Part shown: piece by piece, positions 6,674-7,364 of the stretch
Numbering within the stretch: position 1 is the first letter of the stretch
Layout of the letters: each line of letters begins with the position of its first letter
NCBI GenBank assembly: GCA_003155705.1
Contig: PMEC01000039.1
Coordinates: 5,641-13,004, forward strand
Reading direction: 5' to 3'
Source: Bacteroidales bacterium
GTDB taxonomy: Bacteria; Bacteroidota; Bacteroidia; Bacteroidales; VadinHA17
DNA length: 7,364 nucleotides
Notes under the pieces: generated by a model
Told to the model about the DNA's origin: nothing
Databases searched by the model: none
What the model saw: only the letters and a program-made list of their open reading frames with translations
Made by a program: the position numbers and the translations under genes

Positions 6674-7364
6674 AAGGATCAAATAACAATTTCAAGGAAC
6701 TTCAGAATAATTACCTTTCTCCTGATAGCCATCGGAGCAGCCAGTTTTATTGTTGGGTTATTGACGGACCATCGGTTAACCTGGGCTCACTATCTGATTG
6801 TAAATTATTATTTTTTTTCACTGGCGATGGGAGGCGCCTTCTTTTTCGTTATTCAGAAGATTTCGCAGTCCGGCTGGTCTTCAGCTTTTCAGCGAATTCC
6901 TGAAGCAATGATGTCTTATATCCCTTTTGCAGCACTCTTTTTCTTACTTCTCTGTTTTGGCCTGCACGACATTTATCAATGGTCTCATAAAGAAGCGATT
7001 GTCCTTGATCCGGTATTACAGCATAAATCGGCTTTTCTGAACGTTCCTTTCTTCTTCGCCAGAATGGTTATTTATTTTGTATTATGGATTGTTCTTATCC
7101 GGAAATTACGAAAACTTTCACTTGAAGAGGACCTGACGGGCAGAGAGGATGAGAAAGGGATTATGTCTTTGTTTGGTAAAAGCGAACTCTATTCAAAAAT
7201 TCTGATTTTCATTCTTGCTGTAACCTTTTCACTTGCGGCATTTGATTGGATGATGTCCATTGACCTTCACTGGTATAGTACTATTTTTGCGTTGAAGAAT
7301 CTGATTGCGGCATTTTTGCACGGAGTATCAATATTAACCCTCATAGTATTTATTCTTAATAAGT
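6671..7364 (+). CDS. actF: ActF, second ActC-like integral membrane subunit of alternative complex III (3' partial)
   Basis: The reading frame is open from the ATG at 6671 to the end of the window: 231 complete codons of a protein that usually has about 400 or more. It encodes a polytopic membrane protein distantly related to ActC, placed in the complex as a second membrane core subunit; structural work finds no quinol bound in it, and a part in proton movement has been proposed. About six hydrophobic helices are visible (roughly 12-31, 41-61, 84-99, 126-145, 176-195, 206-228). A marker stretch is FDWMMSIDLHWYSTIFALKN (191-210), matching the conserved DW-S-D-HW-ST pattern of ActF. Also seen are HYLIVNYYFFSLAMGGAFFF (40-59) and LHD (98-100). 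A charged cytoplasmic-type loop rich in Glu, Asp and Lys lies at 144-175. There are no heme or cluster motifs. The missing part should carry the remaining helices. Confidence 0.93.
   Translation, partial: MKDQITISRNFRIITFLLIAIGAASFIVGLLTDHRLTWAHYLIVNYYFFSLAMGGAFFFVIQKISQSGWSSAFQRIPEAMMSYIPFAALFFLLLCFGLHDIYQWSHKEAIVLDPVLQHKSAFLNVPFFFARMVIYFVLWIVLIRKLRKLSLEEDLTGREDEKGIMSLFGKSELYSKILIFILAVTFSLAAFDWMMSIDLHWYSTIFALKNLIAAFLHGVSILTLIVFILNK

Overview
The window holds one co-oriented gene run on the + strand that I identify as the alternative complex III (ACIII, act) operon of a Bacteroidota member: actA, actB, actC, actD, actE and actF, in the canonical order. The first and last genes run off the window edges. 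ACIII is the membrane complex that oxidises (mena)quinol and reduces a periplasmic cytochrome c or, directly, a heme-copper oxidase. It takes the place of the cytochrome bc1 complex, with which it is not homologous. The assignment rests on six adjacent genes whose motifs fit the family and occur together, so the overall call is very secure.

Layout: 1-1143 is actA (multiheme cytochrome c, 5' end outside the window). 1171-4134 is actB (Tat-exported molybdoenzyme-like plus ferredoxin-like iron-sulfur subunit). 4153-5514 is actC (NrfD/PsrC-type membrane quinol subunit). 5527-6060 is actD (DUF3341 two-helix subunit). 6057-6671 is actE (monoheme cytochrome c lipoprotein). 6671-7364 is actF (ActC-like polytopic subunit, 3' end outside). 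Gaps are 27, 18 and 12 bases, followed by a 4-base and a 1-base overlap. No stretch over 300 bases lacks a gene, and I see no RNA gene, mobile element, CRISPR array, promoter or terminator. Transcription probably starts upstream of base 1.

How the genes work together: quinol is oxidised at a site in ActC near the periplasmic side. Electrons pass to the iron-sulfur clusters of ActB (15 cysteine ligands, predicted three [4Fe-4S] plus one [3Fe-4S]), then to the hemes of ActA and the ActE heme, and on to the terminal oxidase. ActF is the second ActC-like integral subunit and ActD a small anchoring subunit.

Organism: the AT-rich sequence, near absence of Shine-Dalgarno sites, A-rich start contexts, lipoprotein signals and protein sequences all point to Bacteroidota that respire aerobically or microaerobically. 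Some features look closer to Bacteroidales/Marinilabiliales-type lineages than to flavobacteria, but this is an impression from memory, not a computed placement. The most notable feature is an extra monoheme cytochrome domain at the N-terminus of ActA, carried ahead of a two-helix hairpin. It gives this ActA six heme-binding motifs instead of the five usually quoted for the subunit, and the complex seven in total. I find no evidence of a wholly new system here; the window is a well-formed respiratory operon with lineage-specific details.
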